A DNA stretch of 64,000 nt from Akkermansiaceae bacterium (GCA_013041925.1 JABDRB010000033.1:62148-126147); one strand, 5' to 3'. Numbered from the stretch's first letter, positions 1-9,161 are shown. Notes: generated from the sequence alone by a model not told the origin. A program made the numbers and translations.

Positions 1-792
1 GCAGTGCAGGTGGTTACGCCAACCACGGCAGTGCAGGTGGTTGCTCCGGCTGAGGAAGAAGCGCCGGCTGCTTCTGTGATGGATCCAGCGAAGAAATCCA
101 ACAAGAAGGGCTTGGTGATGATTGGCGTGCTCTGTCTGCTGATTGGCATCGTGCTGGTTGTGGGATTGAATCGTGGCGATCAACGTGCAGGCGTGGATGG
201 TCATTACTCGGAGGTTCCCGAGGGTGTTTGGGTGCACTTGCATGAGACCCTGATCGTGAATACGATCGAAAAGAACGATGATCCTGTCGAGGTGAACCTA
301 GATACGGAAAAAACGCTTGATTGGAATGTGTTCACAGCCCCCCGTGCGAAGAAAGAAATGCCCAAGGGTAAGTATATTCGGACAGTTATGGCTTCAGGGA
401 AATTTAAAGGCGTAACAGGGAAAGAAAGCGGGATTCATTTTGCGACGGGAGGGGGAAAGGCCATACCGCTGGATGTGACGAATGCAGCGAAGGCGGGTGA
501 TGGATGGCAGATTCTTTTGTTGGTGCCTAAAGCTCACAGAGGGTCGATGATCGTGACTTTTTATATGCTACAGAGTCAATGTGACTTTCATATTGAGGTA
601 ACGGGTAAGTCTGGAGATAAGCCGCTGAGCAAAGACGTGAAGGCCACTGAGTCGGGGGTGGTCAAGATTCCCTTGGAGCTTCCCAAACCCAAGGGGGGGC
701 AGGGATACAATATAAAGATCACCGCTCAATCGATAGGTTCGAAGGAGGGTTTTGCCATGGGTCTGAATGCGATCCATGTCGGGCGTCGTTAG
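1..792 (+). CDS. Membrane-anchored hypothetical protein, 5' end outside window
   Basis: The frame is already open at base 1, so the true start lies to the left. The first visible residues carry a near-duplicated AVQVV-x-P segment followed by a Glu/Ala/Pro-rich linker, which suggests a repetitive low-complexity cytoplasmic N-terminus. One strong membrane helix follows at about residues 37-56 of the visible part. The remaining ~200 residues look like a soluble, probably exported beta-rich domain. I do not recognise the family. It converges on the heme dehydrogenase at 858-3317 with a 65-base gap. Confidence 0.6.
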   Translation, partial: AVQVVTPTTAVQVVAPAEEEAPAASVMDPAKKSNKKGLVMIGVLCLLIGIVLVVGLNRGDQRAGVDGHYSEVPEGVWVHLHETLIVNTIEKNDDPVEVNLDTEKTLDWNVFTAPRAKKEMPKGKYIRTVMASGKFKGVTGKESGIHFATGGGKAIPLDVTNAAKAGDGWQILLLVPKAHRGSMIVTFYMLQSQCDFHIEVTGKSGDKPLSKDVKATESGVVKIPLELPKPKGGQGYNIKITAQSIGSKEGFAMGLNAIHVGRR

Positions 793-857
793 TGTGGGGG
801 CTGCCTTGTCCTTCTGAGCGTGACGGTGTGCGTCCATTCTCGGGAGCGCGGGATGAT

Positions 858-3317
858 TTATTGGCCGACGAGAAAGAGCATGAGGTCGCGTAGTTCGTCG
901 GGGTTAAGGGCGTTGATGAGGGATGGGGGCATCGGTGAGAGTGGGGATGGGGTGCGTTTGACGATTTTGGCTTTCTCAATGGGTGTTTGGAGATTGAGGT
1001 TGAAGGCACTGCTGGCAACAAAGACGTGGGTGTCATCTTCCTTCATGATTTTGCCTTGGATCTGGCTCTTGTCGTTGAGGTGGAGCGTGCTGAAGTTGTA
1101 TTGATCTGAGATAATCTCAGAGGGGTTGATAATGGCGGTGAGGATGTCTTTTTTGCTGAAGCGGGTGCCGAGGGCGCTGAGCTCTGGACCAGAGTCGCCG
1201 CCACTGCCCGAGTGCGCGTGGCAGCGTGAGCAGAGCGTCGCCTGATACATTTTTTCACCCTTGGCGGCGTTAGCCTGAGTGAGGTCGGCGACGGCGGCAA
1301 CGGCCGCCTCGAGCGTCCAGTTCCGGCCCGGGCCTTGGGCGATGGGTGTGGGGGTGATGGGAGGTGTGTAGGTGGGTGCTTTTTGAGCGATGAGTTTCAG
1401 CGGGTCGGGGAGGTTGTTGAGGGCCTCCTTGCGGATGTTGTTGATAAAGCCACGGTAGCTGTGGCCACCGCTTTTGGAGGCGGCTTTGCTGAACCAAGTG
1501 AAGTAGGCGGTAACGGATTCTGGGGACCAACCGACTTGGGCATTTTTGAGCATGAGTGCGTAATGCAGTGCCTGAGTGTCGGGTTGATTGTTGAGCATGC
1601 GGAGGAAGGCTTTGCCATAGCTTTCGTTACCGGTGAGGACGTCTGTGGGGATGTCATTTTTGACAGCGAGGGAGCTTTGCATCAGAAATACCGTGCGGGA
1701 GACGGCATCGGGTGAATCGAGGTAGATGAGGAGGCGGCAGAGTTCTCTGTTGAGAAAGACGTCTGGGGCAGGAAACGATGCATCAAGTTGTTTGATGAAC
1801 TGGGCTTGGGTGCTGGCGCCGGGCTTGCCGAGGCGGATGAAGACGAGTGAGACGGCACGCAGGTATTCGAGTTTTTGGGTGGGCGTGAGGTTGGGGAAAT
1901 CGATGCCGAGCAGTTGTTGAGAAGCAAGTTGGCGGTCGCCATTTTTACGTGCCATCGCGATGGTCGCGGTGATGATGGTTTGCGGGTCGGTGGTCGATTG
2001 GTATCGGCTTGTCCATTGATCGATCGGGAGTGTTTCTAGCGAGACGCGTGCGGCGTAGCGCAGGGTGCGATCGGTGCTGGCTAGGGCGGGCCAGAGTTGG
2101 TTGAGATCACGGGATTGTTGGATGTGGCGGAGTTGTTTCTGAGCTTGGCTTGGGGTGCTGCTGATGGTGCCGAGCGTGGATTCTTTACCGGTGTAACTGA
2201 CTCGGTAGAGGCCAGACTGGAGCTGGCGGCCACCGGTGATGAAGTAGAGGGCTCCATCGGGTCCGATCGCGGCATCGGTGAGCGGAAGGGGTTTTCCCGA
2301 GATGAATGTCTCGCGTTGGGCGCGATAGCTGGTGCCATCGGGTTGGAGGTGGAGGGCGTAGATACGGCCGAATGTCCAATCGAGGATGTAGAGTGCTTTA
2401 CGGTACTTGAGCGGGAACTTGGCATCGGTTCCAAAGAGCATGCCGGTGGGGCTTCCAGGGCCGATGTCGTCGACGGATCCAAGGCTGTCGGCGTAGTAGT
2501 CCGGCCACTTGGAGGTGCCAGTGCGCCAGCCGTATTCGCCACCCTCGATGAGGTGGATGACGCGGGTGGGTCGGTACCAAGGGGTGCCGAGGTCCCATTC
2601 CATGTCGGCATCGTAGCCGAAGAGGTCGCCGGTCGGGCTCAGGGCGATGTCGTAGGTGTTACGCATCCCGGTGGAGATGACCTTGCGGTTTTTACCATCG
2701 GGGGAGAACCGGATCAGGGTGCCGCCGGGAGCTTTGATGTTGCGTGCGTGGCCTCGGGCATCGGCTTGGTGTGGGTGCAGGGTGTCCTCGGCCCAGTTGC
2801 CCTGAGAGATGGAGGTGGCACCCTTGGGTAAGGGGGTGTGGTTTCCCATGACGAGGTAGAGGTCTTTGCCATCGGCGGTTTTGACGAGTCCGTGCGGGCC
2901 GTGTTCACCTTTCTCGTTGAGAGGGAGGACATGATCGGACTGGTCGAATGTGCCATCGTTGTTGGTGTCGGTGAGGCGGATGACGCCGTTTTGTTTTCCG
3001 AGGGATGAGATGTAGAGGCTGCCGTAGGCCCAGAGTAATCCGTTGGCATGACCGGGGCTGGTGACCGCTTCCTTGGTGGCGACTTGGCCATTTTTCAGAG
3101 TGATTCGGAACAGGGCGCCGTGTTGGTCGCAGACGTAGAGGTGACCTTGATCATCGAAGCACATACAGACCCATGACCCCTCGGTTTTTTGATCTACGTT
3201 GTGAATTTTTTCGGCCTGAAAGTCAGGGAGCGTTGTGAGTGTGTTTGCGGCTTCGGCGTGGAGGAGGGAGGTGCCGGTGAGCATGATAAATGTGATGATG
3301 AGAGCGTGTGACTTCAT
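858..3317 (-). CDS. PVC-type secreted dehydrogenase: beta-propeller plus C-terminal heme c domain
   Basis: An 819-residue protein with a signal peptide (about residues 1-22). A six-bladed propeller of the PQQ-sugar-dehydrogenase/membrane-bound-dehydrogenase type follows (about 25-375), with calcium-loop-like DTNNDGTFD and the GEYGW motif. A helical HEAT-like middle leads to a C-terminal cytochrome domain with CSRCH near residue 696. This order is typical of PVC-specific heme-binding dehydrogenases. By family it should oxidise a sugar or alcohol in the periplasm and pass electrons to heme; the substrate is unknown. A second member lies at 6594-9161. A short frame ends six bases upstream of its ATG, which suggests translational coupling. 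Confidence 0.85.
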   Translation of the reverse strand: MKSHALIITFIMLTGTSLLHAEAANTLTTLPDFQAEKIHNVDQKTEGSWVCMCFDDQGHLYVCDQHGALFRITLKNGQVATKEAVTSPGHANGLLWAYGSLYISSLGKQNGVIRLTDTNNDGTFDQSDHVLPLNEKGEHGPHGLVKTADGKDLYLVMGNHTPLPKGATSISQGNWAEDTLHPHQADARGHARNIKAPGGTLIRFSPDGKNRKVISTGMRNTYDIALSPTGDLFGYDADMEWDLGTPWYRPTRVIHLIEGGEYGWRTGTSKWPDYYADSLGSVDDIGPGSPTGMLFGTDAKFPLKYRKALYILDWTFGRIYALHLQPDGTSYRAQRETFISGKPLPLTDAAIGPDGALYFITGGRQLQSGLYRVSYTGKESTLGTISSTPSQAQKQLRHIQQSRDLNQLWPALASTDRTLRYAARVSLETLPIDQWTSRYQSTTDPQTIITATIAMARKNGDRQLASQQLLGIDFPNLTPTQKLEYLRAVSLVFIRLGKPGASTQAQFIKQLDASFPAPDVFLNRELCRLLIYLDSPDAVSRTVFLMQSSLAVKNDIPTDVLTGNESYGKAFLRMLNNQPDTQALHYALMLKNAQVGWSPESVTAYFTWFSKAASKSGGHSYRGFINNIRKEALNNLPDPLKLIAQKAPTYTPPITPTPIAQGPGRNWTLEAAVAAVADLTQANAAKGEKMYQATLCSRCHAHSGSGGDSGPELSALGTRFSKKDILTAIINPSEIISDQYNFSTLHLNDKSQIQGKIMKEDDTHVFVASSAFNLNLQTPIEKAKIVKRTPSPLSPMPPSLINALNPDELRDLMLFLVGQ

Positions 3318-3323
3318 GATGGA

Positions 3324-3461
3324 TTAGTTTTGAGTGATGTCGTTTTGGTCGACGAAATCGGCCATGGTTTTGAGGATGATGGACACTGAGGTGGCGTCTG
3401 CATCGGGGAGCCTTAGGGTTTTCTCTCCCAGGGTCATGGCGCGTCCCATCGTGGCAATCAT
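3324..3461 (-). CDS. Small ORF (45 aa) or 3' remnant of a larger gene
   Basis: This frame runs from ATG at 3461 to TAA at 3324-3326, six bases before the heme dehydrogenase start. The reading frame stays open upstream to a TAG at 3576-3578, about 84 codons in all, without another good start. The peptide ends in an amphipathic stretch (TMADFVDQNDITQN). Close spacing and protein-like composition suggest real translation or the decayed end of a longer gene. No family is recognised, and chance cannot be excluded for so short a frame. Confidence 0.3.
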   Translation of the reverse strand: MIATMGRAMTLGEKTLRLPDADATSVSIILKTMADFVDQNDITQN

Positions 3462-3634
3462 TTGGCATGACGCTTGTTTTCTGGAATCATATTTTTGACG
3501 ATAGAGGGTGTGCCGACCTTGTCGGCATTGGCCGTGGATAAGTGGTTCTATCCTAGCGATGATGGGCTGGAGCGTCTAGGATGGAGTAACCCTAATTTTG
3601 AATAAATTCGGCGTTTAGGGCCTATTTGTTTGGC

Positions 3635-4423
3635 TTACCTAGCTCGATAAGACTTACGGTAAGTGAGTGGAGTTTTTTTCATGATGCGTGAGAATTCGCG
3701 AGATAGGTGGCTTTGGTCTGAGTAGCCGCATTGAGCGGCGATCTCGACTAACTGATGGGAGCTGTGGCTCAGTAAGTAACAGGCTTCGTGGACGCGAAGG
3801 TGGCGGATGTAGGCGCGCGGTGTCATATGGAACACTTTTTTAAATTTGCGTTCGAATGCGCTGAGTGACAGTCCGGCTTGTTGGGCTAATTGGGGGATTT
3901 TGATGAGGCCGGCGAAGTTGCGTTTCATTTCTTTGAGTGCGGGGCCGAGTTCTCGGTCGATATCGATTCCGGAGGTGCCGGATGCGAATGGTCGGGTGGC
4001 GCCGGCGATGGCTTTGATGGAACCGTCGGGGCTTTTTAGGGGGATTTTTGTGGTGGTTGACCAGTCGACAAACCCGCCGCTACGCGGCACGAGTTCGACT
4101 TTGTTTAAAAGAGGCCGGCCTGTTTCAAGAATGGCACGGTCGTCTTTGGCGTAGGCGTCTGCCATACTGGGAGGAAAGAAGTCGTAGTCTGTTTTTCCGA
4201 TGGCCTCTTGGGCGTGTTGACAGCCAAGCTGATCAACGAGTCGTTGGTTGAGTGCGACAAAACGGAACTGGGTATCTTTGACGAAGTAGAGGAACCCTTC
4301 GATGTGCTCGAAGAGTCCTTCACCGTGGTCGGCGAGGTCGTTTTGGGTGAAAAAATCGTGAGAGGGCATCGTCGATGGGGGGTCGATGATGCGTGAAAAA
4401 TCAGGGTCATCAAACGCTTTCAA
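3635..4423 (-). CDS. AraC-family transcriptional regulator with N-terminal PAS domain
   Basis: A 262-residue regulator. Residues ~35-150 form a PAS/PAC sensor (LFEHIEGFLYFVKD, then IGKTDYDFFPPSMADAYAKDD). Residues ~165-262 hold two helix-turn-helix units of the AraC/XylS type, with LSLSAFERKFKKVFHMTP and the signature around CGYSDQSHLSREFSR. It lies 16 bases downstream of the Gfo/Idh/MocA gene on the same strand, so it may control that gene or the neighbouring heme dehydrogenase; this is inference. PAS-AraC proteins of this kind are frequent in Verrucomicrobia and Planctomycetes. The ligand is unknown. Confidence 0.9.
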   Translation of the reverse strand: MKAFDDPDFSRIIDPPSTMPSHDFFTQNDLADHGEGLFEHIEGFLYFVKDTQFRFVALNQRLVDQLGCQHAQEAIGKTDYDFFPPSMADAYAKDDRAILETGRPLLNKVELVPRSGGFVDWSTTTKIPLKSPDGSIKAIAGATRPFASGTSGIDIDRELGPALKEMKRNFAGLIKIPQLAQQAGLSLSAFERKFKKVFHMTPRAYIRHLRVHEACYLLSHSSHQLVEIAAQCGYSDQSHLSREFSRIMKKTPLTYRKSYRAR

Positions 4424-4439
4424 TGGGAGTGGGGAGGAA

Positions 4440-5486
4440 TCAGAGTGAGATCCATTGCCCGTCGTTTCTGCAGCTTTCGTAGATCGCGCAGATCAGGGCG
4501 ACGGCTTTGCGGGCTTCGTGGGCATCGGTGGTTGGCGGGGTATGGTTTTGAATGGCGTGCATCACGTGTTCAACGTTTTTTTGGTGACCGGAGAAGTTCA
4601 TCGCGTTTGGGTCATTGGCGCCGATACCTGAGGATCCTGCGGTGGCCATGAGGTTTTTTTTGACGTATGCGTCATCGTCTGTGGGTTTGAGAAAGTCCCA
4701 GACGCGGAACGATTCGTCACTGAGGATGGCGCTGCCTTGGGTGCCGCAGATGTGGAGTTCGGCGGGGTGTCCCGTGGTTGACCAGCATGCGGTGGAGGCT
4801 TGGATGGTGCCGAGCGCGCCATGTTCAAATTCGATGATCGCGACGGCCGTGTCCTCGACCTCGATGTGGTGGTGGGCGAGGCAGCTCATGGTTGCGGAGA
4901 CGCGTTTGACGGGTCCGACGGCGGAGATGAGCTGATCGATGGTGTGGATGGCTTGATTCATCAGTGCCCCGCCACCATCGAATTTCCATGTGCCGCGCCA
5001 CGCTGCGGAATCGTAGTATGCCTGACTGCGGAACCAGGGGATGGATGCTTGGCAGAGTGTGATGCGGCCGAACCTTCCTTGGTCGACCGCTTGTTTGAGT
5101 AGGCTGAAGGGTTGGTTGAAGCGGCGGTTGAGGATGGCCGAGAGGGTGACGTTCTTTTTTTGGGCGGCGGCGATGAGGAGGTCGATGCGCTCGGGGGTGA
5201 TTTCCAGGGGTTTTTCGCAGATGACATGCTTGCCTGCGTTGAGAGCGGCGAGGGTGGGTTCCCTGTGGCTGCCCGACGGTGTGGCGATGGTCACGATTTC
5301 GAGATCTGGATCGGCGAGGAATGCCTCGAGGGTGGAGGCGTTTTGGCAGTGATGGGTGGATGCAAACTCGGCAGCGCGTTGGGGGGTATGGCTGAAGACG
5401 GAATGGAGTGACGCGTTCTCGATGGATTGGATGGCTCTGGCGTGGAAATGGGCAATCATGCCGGTGCCGATGATTCCGAATTTCAT
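4440..5486 (-). CDS. Gfo/Idh/MocA family NAD(P)-dependent oxidoreductase
   Basis: A 348-residue protein with an N-terminal Rossmann fold (GIIGTGMIAHFHA, residues 4-16) and the family EKP motif at residues 91-93. The C-terminal alpha/beta domain carries GGGALMNQAIHTIDQL with the usual catalytic-region His. Members oxidise or epimerise sugars, inositols or sugar acids in the cytoplasm. No secretion signal is seen. It sits between the Minf_1886-type gene (36 bases upstream) and the PAS-AraC gene, probably one transcript. The substrate cannot be read from sequence. Confidence 0.9.
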   Translation of the reverse strand: MKFGIIGTGMIAHFHARAIQSIENASLHSVFSHTPQRAAEFASTHHCQNASTLEAFLADPDLEIVTIATPSGSHREPTLAALNAGKHVICEKPLEITPERIDLLIAAAQKKNVTLSAILNRRFNQPFSLLKQAVDQGRFGRITLCQASIPWFRSQAYYDSAAWRGTWKFDGGGALMNQAIHTIDQLISAVGPVKRVSATMSCLAHHHIEVEDTAVAIIEFEHGALGTIQASTACWSTTGHPAELHICGTQGSAILSDESFRVWDFLKPTDDDAYVKKNLMATAGSSGIGANDPNAMNFSGHQKNVEHVMHAIQNHTPPTTDAHEARKAVALICAIYESCRNDGQWISL

Positions 5487-5522
5487 AGTGGGTAGGGCAA
5501 TTACCCTGCAGGGTGGGGTGAG

Positions 5523-6011
5523 CTAGGAGGAGACTCCGAACGGCAGGGATTCCGAGCTGCGACGGCTGGCGATGTTTTTGGGTAAAAACGGAGCGTCCAG
5601 CGTTTTATGTAAGGGGAAGAGCTCGGCAAAATCTTCCATGGTGTCGGAGTCCTGCTTTCCAAAGACGCCCTCGTCGATGAGTTGGAATACCATGGTGCCG
5701 ATATCGGTGCACGAGAGCAGTCGCCATTCTTTCATCATGGTGCTGGCCATGGGGCCAAATTCTTGCAGTGCCAGATCGCGGAAACCGATGAGTAGTTCGC
5801 TGGCGGCAACGTGTCGGTGTTCTCCGGCGTTGTTTTCCATGACCCGCTTGACGGTGAAGTCCAAGGCGTCTTTGAGGAAGTAGTAGGCGCCAACATCGTA
5901 GCTTGGGTCACGTTTGATGACGGCGTGAACGGCATCCATAAACTGGGTCGGCTGCATAGGCGGTGCACCTTGAAGAGTGAATCGGCCGATGTCAAGAATC
6001 GGATCAGCCAT
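5523..6011 (-). CDS. Minf_1886-type PVC-restricted protein, function unknown
   Basis: About 162 residues. The core RDPSYDVGAYYFLKDALDFT resembles the Verrucomicrobia/Planctomycetes-restricted Minf_1886 family, which has no assigned function. The frame can be extended to a GTG at 6077, but that codon lies directly at the T-tract of the terminator of the upstream RRM gene. I therefore chose the ATG at 6011 (protein starts MADPILDIGRF); a start at the MQPTQF methionine is also possible. No membrane segment is visible. It appears to lead a minus-strand unit with the Gfo/Idh/MocA and PAS-AraC genes. Confidence 0.7.
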   Translation of the reverse strand: MADPILDIGRFTLQGAPPMQPTQFMDAVHAVIKRDPSYDVGAYYFLKDALDFTVKRVMENNAGEHRHVAASELLIGFRDLALQEFGPMASTMMKEWRLLSCTDIGTMVFQLIDEGVFGKQDSDTMEDFAELFPLHKTLDAPFLPKNIASRRSSESLPFGVSS

Positions 6012-6063
6012 GGGGTTTCCACCGCGAGGGGGAAGCGTGCGGGGGTGGCGGAGGGCTTGGAGA

Positions 6064-6115
6064 TAAAAAAAGGCCACCTCCGCATGGGCGTAATGCCATA
6101 AGCGGGAGGTGACCT
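6064..6115 (-). terminator. Rho-independent terminator of the RRM protein gene
   Basis: On the minus strand AGGTCACCTCCCGC (6115-6102) pairs with GCGGAGGTGGCCT (6083-6071), with two mismatched positions, and is followed at once by a run of T (6070-6065). It lies 32 bases after the RRM stop codon. The loop contains a further small inverted repeat. Confidence 0.8.
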
Positions 6116-6146
6116 TACTAAAAGGTGTGTATCTACTTTACAGAGA

Positions 6147-6425
6147 TTACCATCTGTTGTTGTCGCGACGCGGTGGGCGTTCTTCACGTGGACGTGCTTC
6201 GTTGACGGTCAGGTTTCTGCCGTCGACTTCTTGTCCGTTGAGTCCTTCGACAGCTTTGCCGCCATCTTCGTCGCTGGGCATTTCGACAAAACCGAAGCCT
6301 TTGGAGCGTCCAGTGTCTCTGTCTTGGATGATTTTGGCACTGGCGACAGGGCCGTATTCAGCAAAAAGTTGCTGGAGATCGTTATCGTTGAGACCATAAG
6401 ACAGGTTTCCTACATATATGTTCAT
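6147..6425 (-). CDS. RRM-domain RNA-binding protein
   Basis: A 92-residue single RNA-recognition-motif protein. RNP2 is IYVGNL (residues 3-8) and RNP1 is KGFGFVEM (about 42-49), followed by a short Arg/Pro-rich basic tail. Such glycine/arginine-tailed RRM proteins of bacteria bind RNA and are often cold-induced; that role is family knowledge, not shown here. It has its own terminator at 6064-6115. A 168-base upstream region without genes contains a perfect inverted repeat (6501-6516). The start ATG is clear, as the RRM begins at once. Confidence 0.93.
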   Translation of the reverse strand: MNIYVGNLSYGLNDNDLQQLFAEYGPVASAKIIQDRDTGRSKGFGFVEMPSDEDGGKAVEGLNGQEVDGRNLTVNEARPREERPPRRDNNRW

Positions 6426-6500
6426 TTGCTTTTCTAATAAATGCGCAGTTCAACTGAAGCTAAGGATGGGCCTACGCACAAACAAATCCTTAGATTATTG

Positions 6501-6516
6501 CCATTGTTGACAATGG
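6501..6516. promoter_or_regulatory. 16-bp perfect inverted repeat upstream of the RRM gene
   Basis: CCATTGT-TG-ACAATGG, two 7-base arms with a 2-base centre, in the 168-base gap between the second heme dehydrogenase gene and the RRM gene, 76 bases before the RRM start codon. On the minus strand it includes TTGTCA, a possible -35 element, but no convincing -10 follows. It may be an operator; no protein can be named. Confidence 0.3.
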
Positions 6517-6593
6517 TGGCGATTGCCGTTTCCGGACAATGAACCACGCCCTGCCTACAGTGGGATTGGGGGTGGGGCAAGTTTATATTTTTC

Positions 6594-9161
6594 TTATTTT
6601 AATGCGTGCAGGTATTCGACGAGGTCGGCGAACTGCTTCAGTGACAGATCGTTGGCGAGGCCGGGCCCCATGATGGTGGATGATTGGCGGGTGATGTTTT
6701 TGACATCTGATGGTTTTAAACGGGTGGAGATGCCGGCGATGTTGTTGATGACGACTTGGGAGGGGGTTTGGGAAACGAGGGTGCCTTGGTGGGAGTTGCC
6801 GTTGTGCAGGGTCACGGTGACCCAGGAGTCGGAGATGGTGGCGGCAGGTTTGAGGATGGCTTCGGCAATTTGCTCCTTGGTCAGCCGGCTGCCTATTTTA
6901 TTAAAGTCGGGGCCTTTGATGGGGTCGGTCGGGTTGATGTTGTGGCAGGCGACGCAGGCGAGCTTGGCGAGGACCTTTTTTCCAGAGCGTTTGTTTGCCT
7001 TGATTTTATCGAGCGAGAGCATGACATCCTCGATGGAAGTTTTGCCGATCTGTCCGTGATTTTTAGGTTTTTTGGGTTTTTGAGAGGATTCGGATTGGCC
7101 GATGCCCGGGAGGTTCATGCGGTGATGAGTGGCGATCGAAGCGAGGATGGCTTGGGTGGAGGCATCGGTGTTGGTCCACTCCGAGCGGAAAACTTTTTCG
7201 ATTTTATCCGACTCTGACCATTTAACGGGTTTGTAATAGGGGCCGCGAGTATCGGGGCGGGTGCCCCACCACCATGAGCCATGGTATGCGGCCTCTTTCT
7301 GATAGAGGCGGGCGAGTGCGGTGTAGAGTTTCTTTTTGAGTGACGGGTCAGTGGTCTGATGTAGCTTGGCGATGAGTCCTCTGACGGCGTCGGCATCGTG
7401 CATGAGGCGCAGTGCCCAGAGCGCTCCGTCTTGGCTGGGGCCATCGAGAGCGGCTAGGCATAGGGCGGTGGCGTGGAGTTTCACCAGAGATTGGACGGCG
7501 ACATGGGGGAGGATGACGGCGGCGTGTGGGGTGGCGTGGGGTCCGCCCTGGTGGTCTTTTTGGGTGGAGGCCTTCATGGCTTGGGGCGGGTTGGCGACGG
7601 CGAGTAGCTGGTCGGCGGTTTTCATCTTGCCGATGCGGCCGAGTCCGACGGCGGCGGCGACTTGCACACGGGGGTCGCTGTCTTGCAGTCCGGCGATAAA
7701 GGGGGCCGTGGGGATTTGGGTGCAGATCGGTTTGCGGTCGGCGAGCGCACGCAGAGCAAATTCGCGCACGGTTGGGTCCTTGGCGAGGTCAGTGAGGCTG
7801 CTGATGGCATTGACGCCGAGCAATTGGGCGTAGGTGAAGATGGCGGCGACGCGGGATTCTTTGGAGTGGACGGGGTTTTGGGCGATGGCGAGGATGGCGG
7901 GGCCGAGTTGGCGGCTGCGGGTGAGGATTTCTTGTTGGGTGTGGAGTCGGGTGGTGGCACTTTGGGAGGTGAGCCCGTTAACAAGATCCTCGTTTGAGGT
8001 GTCCTTCAGTTTCGGGAAGGGGGTGTATTTCCAATTTTTGGGGACGATGCGATTGATGTATCCTTTGGCGGGGTTGCCTCGGTAGCCTGCGCCGTCCCAA
8101 GCGGCGATGTACATGCGGCCTGAGCCATCGACATCGACATCGGTGAACTGAGAAATGCCAATGAAGTTTTCTTGTTGTTGGGTGAAGGAGGCACCGTCTG
8201 GGGTGATCCTGTGGATAAAGAGTTGGCTGCGTCCCCAGTCGCCCATCAGCGGGACGTTGTTGTATGCACTGGGCCAGCCTGGTTCTTGAAAAAACAGGGC
8301 ACCGGTGCCGGAGCCCCCCCCGAGATCGACGAGGGCGGGGATGATTTCATCGGTGAAATTTTTAAACAGGGTGGGGTAACCGTATTCACCGGATTGGATA
8401 TGGTGGATGAATCGGATATTCCAGCCGCCGCCGTCGTTGGTATTGCCACGGGTGAAGATGTTCATAAATGGGTCGATGGCGACGTCGTAGATATTGCGCA
8501 GTCCGTGGGTGTAGACCTCCATTTCCGAGCCATCGGGTCGGACGCGAAGGATGCCGCCGCCGAGTTGGGTGAGTTCGGTGCCATCGGTGCCTTTTGCTCC
8601 GACAAAGCCGAAATCGCCTACGGCGATATAGATCCATCCGTCGATGCCCATGCGGATGCCATTGGTGGTGTGGTCGGCGCCGCGTTTTTGGTTAGGAAGC
8701 AGGGTGGAGATATTTTTGACGAGAGGTTTTGCTGGGCCATCGGCCTTACCATCGTGGTTGGCATCGGTGAGGAGGCTCAGGTGCATGCCACTGATGACAC
8801 CGGTGTTCTTGGGGATGACGGTGTGCAGGACATAGAGTTTGTTGCCTACTGCGATGAGCCCCCGTGGGTTGTCTATTTCTGCAAAGACGGAGGATTGGTC
8901 TGCGGTGCCATCATTGTTGGTGTCGGCAAGTTGCATAATGCGGCCGTTGCTGGCCCCTTTTCCGAGGGATCCGTTGAGGTCGATGCCGACGAAGACGTTG
9001 CCATTGGGTGCGGCGCAGAGGCAGGCGGGCGACGGGGTGATGTCCTTGCCGCTGAAGCGCGTTGAAGTGAGTTCTGCGGGAACTTCAGCGAAGGTGAGGC
9101 TGGTTGTGGCAGCGAGCATGCTTAGTAGGGCGGCTAAGCGGGCGGAGGTAGAAAAAATCAT
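6594..9161 (-). CDS. Second PVC-type dehydrogenase: propeller, HEAT repeats and heme c domain
   Basis: About 855 residues from the ATG at 9161, which begins a clean signal peptide (MIFSTSARLAALLSMLAATT). The frame extends to 9263 but would add a Pro/His-rich stretch ahead of the signal, so I reject that start. A propeller domain with calcium-like DTNNDGTADQS and GEYGYP motifs leads into HEAT-like repeats (about 420-640). The C-terminal cytochrome domain has CVACH near residue 735. Same family as 858-3317 but only moderately similar. It diverges from the DUF1549/DUF1501 operon. Likely a periplasmic oxidation enzyme; substrate unknown. Confidence 0.85.
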   Translation of the reverse strand: MIFSTSARLAALLSMLAATTSLTFAEVPAELTSTRFSGKDITPSPACLCAAPNGNVFVGIDLNGSLGKGASNGRIMQLADTNNDGTADQSSVFAEIDNPRGLIAVGNKLYVLHTVIPKNTGVISGMHLSLLTDANHDGKADGPAKPLVKNISTLLPNQKRGADHTTNGIRMGIDGWIYIAVGDFGFVGAKGTDGTELTQLGGGILRVRPDGSEMEVYTHGLRNIYDVAIDPFMNIFTRGNTNDGGGWNIRFIHHIQSGEYGYPTLFKNFTDEIIPALVDLGGGSGTGALFFQEPGWPSAYNNVPLMGDWGRSQLFIHRITPDGASFTQQQENFIGISQFTDVDVDGSGRMYIAAWDGAGYRGNPAKGYINRIVPKNWKYTPFPKLKDTSNEDLVNGLTSQSATTRLHTQQEILTRSRQLGPAILAIAQNPVHSKESRVAAIFTYAQLLGVNAISSLTDLAKDPTVREFALRALADRKPICTQIPTAPFIAGLQDSDPRVQVAAAVGLGRIGKMKTADQLLAVANPPQAMKASTQKDHQGGPHATPHAAVILPHVAVQSLVKLHATALCLAALDGPSQDGALWALRLMHDADAVRGLIAKLHQTTDPSLKKKLYTALARLYQKEAAYHGSWWWGTRPDTRGPYYKPVKWSESDKIEKVFRSEWTNTDASTQAILASIATHHRMNLPGIGQSESSQKPKKPKNHGQIGKTSIEDVMLSLDKIKANKRSGKKVLAKLACVACHNINPTDPIKGPDFNKIGSRLTKEQIAEAILKPAATISDSWVTVTLHNGNSHQGTLVSQTPSQVVINNIAGISTRLKPSDVKNITRQSSTIMGPGLANDLSLKQFADLVEYLHALK

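Noticed and set aside
2097-2831. Plus-strand open frame of 244 codons inside the first heme dehydrogenase
   Set aside because: Antisense shadow of the propeller gene; no ribosome site or recognisable domain.
8172-9065. Long plus-strand open frame (297 codons) opposite the second heme dehydrogenase
   Set aside because: It lies wholly antisense to a well-supported propeller gene with signal peptide and heme motif; its composition (Gly/Val/Asp-rich) is a codon-bias shadow and no motif is seen.
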